From Vairimorpha apis BRL 01 (taxonomy: Eukaryota > Microsporidia > Nosematidae): a stretch of 11,555 nucleotides of DNA. The stretch spans positions 1 through 11,555 of the forward strand of contig KE647213.1 in NCBI GenBank assembly GCA_000447185.1, given 5' to 3'. Numbering within the stretch: the first letter of the stretch is position 1; each line of letters begins with the position of its first letter. Both the position numbers and the translations under genes were made by a program. Below, one piece after another: positions 9,092-11,555 of the stretch. The notes beneath the pieces were generated by a model. It was not told the origin of the DNA. It worked only from the letters and a program-made list of their open reading frames with translations, and searched no databases.

Positions 9092-9096
9092 ATAAA
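9091..9096 (+). terminator. AATAAA overlapping the stop codon of the acidic gene
   Basis: The last A of the TAA stop (9089-9091) is the first base of AATAAA. This would give a very short 3' UTR, which is normal in microsporidia. Chance is possible in AT-rich DNA. Confidence 0.35.
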
Positions 9097-10010
9097 AGTT
9101 TTTAAATAATTTTGTAGTTTAAATTTTCTTTTTTGTTATTAAAATAAAATTATCATTATTGTAAAAAATAATTTTTTTATTTAATTTGTTTATATATTTT
9201 TTTGTATATAATAAAATAAAACCTACTTTAAATTTTTAAGTATACTTTTATAAAAAATGAGATTTATTTTATTTTTTCGATATAAAATGTCTATGTAAAA
9301 TAATAAAATTATAATTTAAATCATATTATCTATTTTAAAAAACAGTAATAAAATGATTTTTAGTGTATTTTTAAAAATTTTTGAGTAATAATAATCAACA
9401 AACTTATTTTAAATATACAAACAAATTAACGTTTGAAAATATTGGATTTATAATAAATTAAAATATTAAAACTTATTTGTTTATACATTTCGTAATTTCA
9501 AATAAATAAACTAATTAATTAAAATTTTATTTATATTATTGAAAAATTCTCAAAATTAAAAATTAATTTATATTTTTTATCATAACTTTTTAAATAAAAA
9601 TCAAGAATTTTTATAAAAATAATTAATATTTTAATTTAAAAAATCTGCACTATTAGTCTAATGTAAAGTTAAAAAATATGATATTATAATATTGACTTTA
9701 AGTTTAAAATTCAAATAATTAAATTATTTTTAATTTAATTTTGTTTATAAATTTATTCTTTTTAAAAAGTTTACTAAAATTTTACATTTATTATTAAAAA
9801 TATTTATATAATGAAAGGTTGATAAAAACAAAAAATGAATAATTTTAAATGAACTTATTATTTTATATTAAAAATAATTTTACTGTAAGTTTTAAAAAAG
9901 TTTGAATTAAAAAAATCAAATTTGATTAGATATTTAAAATATAAAAAAACTAAAAACGTACATTGAATTAATGTCTTTTAACTCTACAAATAGTATATTT
10001 TTCTAAAATT
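9097..10010. other. AT-rich spacer between convergent genes
   Basis: About 0.9 kb lies between the 3' ends of the acidic gene (+) and the TAP42-like gene (-). It is almost pure A/T, with no frame of coding composition and no C-triplet before an ATG on either strand. Both transcripts should end here, but no specific terminator structure can be singled out. Confidence 0.55.
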
Positions 10011-10677
10011 TTATGATTTGTTATCTGTATTACCTTTAGAAAAATGCATTTCATCTTTTAATTCATCCTTAAATCTTAAACTTTCAATTGTTTCTTCTTT
10101 ATCTTCTGATACAACTTCTAATTGTCTATTATTAATTTTCTTAGCAAGTTTTATACCAAATTCTTCTAGTGTATATTTTGGTTTAATTCTAGTTTTTAAA
10201 AGGTTTTGTCTGACATAATTATTCTTTGTTAAATAATCAACAGCTTTTATTGTTAAATTGTTATTTTTATTTTGAACACTTTTTATTTCAATTTCCAATT
10301 CAATATAATATTTATCTTCTAAACATAAAACGTAAAAATACTCTAGTAACAAATTTAACCAATTTTGTCTTCCCAATCAATTAAATCAAATTTAAAATTT
10401 CTTTTAATGTGATACATTTTAATTTTATCTTCTCTTTTTGATACGTTAAGTTTTGTAACAAAAGAATCAACAAATAATAAAAAAAATTAAATTCAGTCTT
10501 TGCGTTTTCTAAGTCATTTTCTTGGTGGTAATATTTTCCATTTATAAAATATATACATATGTTTAGTAAATCTTCATTTGTGTAGTCATCTTTATTATTA
10601 TGAAGTTGTGGATGTTCAATTTTAGAAGGTATATGCGATTTATATAATACATTAATTATTTGCTGTTTTAATAACAT
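10011..10677 (-). CDS. TAP42: TAP42/alpha4-like PP2A regulatory protein, two homopolymer frame breaks
   Basis: TAP42 (alpha4/IGBP1) binds free catalytic subunits of PP2A-type phosphatases in the cytosol and, in fungi, links them to TOR signalling. The protein is read in three frames. Frame one (10677 to about 10486) has the helical segment YTNEDLLNICIYF and ENAKTEFNFF. After the T run complementary to 10479-10486, frame two reads LFVDSFVTKLNVSKREDKIK, resembling the family's conserved K-R-E-x-K-I segment, and FDLIDWEDK. After the short A run complementary to 10363-10366, frame three reads NWLNLLLEYFYVL and IKPKYTLEEFGIKLAKK, like the conserved C-terminal T-x-E-E-F region, and ends at 10011. 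One added base at each break restores about 222 aa, short against roughly 340-370 in other eukaryotes, as is usual for microsporidia. The start at 10677 is preferred because CCC lies three bases before it; an in-frame ATG at 10698 would add seven residues. Family assignment is by motif recall and would benefit from a profile search. PUP3 is divergent, 634 bases away. Confidence 0.65.
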
Positions 10678-10680
10678 TAA

Positions 10681-10683
10681 GGG
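10681..10683 (-). promoter_or_regulatory. CCC start-site motif, TAP42-like gene
   Basis: On the minus strand CCC lies three bases before the ATG at 10677. If 10698 were the start, this CCC would encode Pro6 of the protein. The spacing matches the other four genes, so 10677 is chosen. Confidence 0.6.
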
Positions 10684-11306
10684 CAATCTATTTGTCATAG
10701 AAATATGTTTTTAAACGAAAATACTTTTAAAAGTTATGTTAAAATAAAAAAAATTTTTTATAAATTAAATTTTCTAAACATATAAAAAATTAGTTTGTAA
10801 AATTTTAAATTTAAATTTTTTAAATTTTGTACTAAATAATTTTTCATAATAATTTGTTTTAAATATTACTAAACTTAGTTTTAAATTAATTTTAAATATA
10901 AATTTGTGTTATTTGTTAATATTAAAAAAAATTATAATAACATTTTTAAATAAATTAACTTTTATAAAAAAATTTAATATTTATTGTTCTAATTATTATA
11001 AAGGTAATAATAAAATATAATGTAAATTATTTTAAAAAAAATCTTGACTCATATTATAATAATAATAAATGTTAACATTGCAATAAAAATGCTCAAAATA
11101 ATAAAAAATAATATTACTGTTGTTATTATTAAAAAAAGATAATATTGTAAATTATAAAAAATTATTGTTTAATAATGAAATTTTTTTTTACATGACCTAA
11201 ATGCAAAAAATACATAATTTTAGTTTATTTAAAAATCATAATAAATTTTTGGATTACAAACTTATTTTATTTATGTGTTTAAATGTATTAATTTTCATAT
11301 TAAACA
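10684..11306. other. Divergent intergenic region, TAP42-like and PUP3
   Basis: About 620 bases of A/T-dominated sequence lie between two divergent genes, so both promoters should be here. No RNA gene or further ORF is supported. A weak inverted pair, AATAATA and TTATTATT, flanks a short loop near 11110-11135, but such pairs are common in this composition. No TATA-type element can be distinguished. Confidence 0.5.
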
Positions 11307-11309
11307 CCC
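11307..11309 (+). promoter_or_regulatory. CCC start-site motif, PUP3
   Basis: CCC lies two bases before the ATG at 11312. Here the start is independently confirmed by the conserved N-terminus of the protein, making this the best-anchored example of the motif in the window. Confidence 0.75.
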
Positions 11310-11311
11310 TT

Positions 11312-11555
11312 ATGTCAGACATATCTACACATTATGGTGGTTCAATTTTAGCTATGATAGGTAAAGATCATATAGCTTTAGTAAATGACAAACGTCTTGG
11401 TACAGGTCCAATAACAGTAAATACCTCTTTTTCAAAAATTTATCAGTTAAATTCAAAATTATTGTTTGGATTTACAGGTTTATATTCAGATTCTCAAATA
11501 TTATTTAAAAAAATAAGAAAAAATTATAATTTGTTTGTTCTTGAACATAAACAGA
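11312..11555 (+). CDS. PUP3: Proteasome subunit beta type-3, 5' part
   Basis: Beta-3 is one of the seven beta subunits in each inner ring of the 20S proteasome core, which degrades proteins in cytosol and nucleus. It is a non-catalytic subunit made without a long propeptide. The first 81 codons are present and the gene runs off the window; the family is about 200 aa. The sequence begins MSDISTHYGGSILAMIGKDH, followed by IALVNDKRLG, matching the beta-3 pattern of GG-x-x-x-AM-x-GKD near the N-terminus and D-x-RLG after the second strand. It continues with TSFSKIYQLNSKLLFGFTGL, the usual K-I-(Y/F) and G-(F/L)-TGL strands. No N-terminal catalytic Thr is expected or seen. The frame is unbroken to the window end. 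Confusion with another beta subunit is possible but unlikely given the N-terminus. Confidence 0.9.
   Translation, partial: MSDISTHYGGSILAMIGKDHIALVNDKRLGTGPITVNTSFSKIYQLNSKLLFGFTGLYSDSQILFKKIRKNYNLFVLEHKQ

Noticed and set aside
10018..10218. Plus-strand frame of 66 codons opposite the TAP42-like gene
   Set aside because: It lies wholly opposite the conserved C-terminal coding part of the minus-strand gene and has the Ser/Leu/Phe bias of an antisense frame.
10381..10480. The C-terminal continuation of the first TAP42 frame (YYLLILLLQNL to LKEILNLI) as a real membrane segment
   Set aside because: It appears only because the frame is lost after the T run. The alternative frame over the same bases contains the charged SKREDKIK segment typical of the family.
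1..11555. CRISPR array, bacterial operon or phage elements
   Set aside because: There are no spaced direct repeats, no ribosome binding sites and no bacterial gene families. The identifiable genes are eukaryotic.

Overview
The window looks like nuclear DNA of a microsporidian, an obligate intracellular fungal-lineage parasite, with an extremely AT-rich genome such as those of low-GC Nosema-like lineages. Four things support this. Two genes are clearly eukaryotic (proteasome beta-3, POT1) and one probable gene is (TAP42). The proteins are short and Lys/Asn/Ile-rich, and I recognise no introns. Every supported gene also has a C-triplet 2-5 bases before its likely start codon, the known microsporidian 'CCC-like' start-site signal, in sequence where CCC is otherwise rare. 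I cannot assign a species.

Layout. 1-1108: AT-rich DNA with a possible decayed coding stretch on the minus strand (about 420-840). 1114-3380 (+): one long Lys/Glu/Asn-rich coiled-coil gene, about 757 aa, split into twelve reading-frame segments by at least eleven phase breaks, all of which can be placed at runs of A. 3381-6546: more than 3 kb of spacer, interrupted by a G+C-richer island (4760-5152) that may be a dead reverse-transcribing element (RNase H-like motifs, many stops). 6554-7759 (+): an intact gene for a POT1-type telomere end-binding protein with three predicted OB folds and a compact Cys cluster. 8888-9091 (+): a 67-aa, extremely acidic, Ser/Thr-rich protein. 10011-10677 (-): a TAP42/alpha4-like PP2A-phosphatase partner, read in three frames joined at two homopolymer breaks. 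11312 to the window end (+): the first 81 codons of proteasome subunit beta-3 (PUP3).

The genes form no operon or pathway; they are housekeeping and hypothetical genes on both strands. TAP42 converges on the acidic gene and diverges from PUP3. Spacers of 0.6-3.2 kb are long for a microsporidian and nearly featureless.

The most useful observations are these. (1) The C-triplet rule resolves start codons, moving POT1 to 6554 and TAP42 to 10677. (2) Two genes are broken only by homopolymer-length changes, while POT1, equally rich in homopolymers, is intact. This points to assembly error, recent homopolymer-driven decay, or rescue by polymerase slippage. (3) The POT1 C-terminal domain keeps a two-pair cysteine layout resembling vertebrate POT1 but lacks the large insertion between the pairs. 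Nothing here is a convincing wholly new system.
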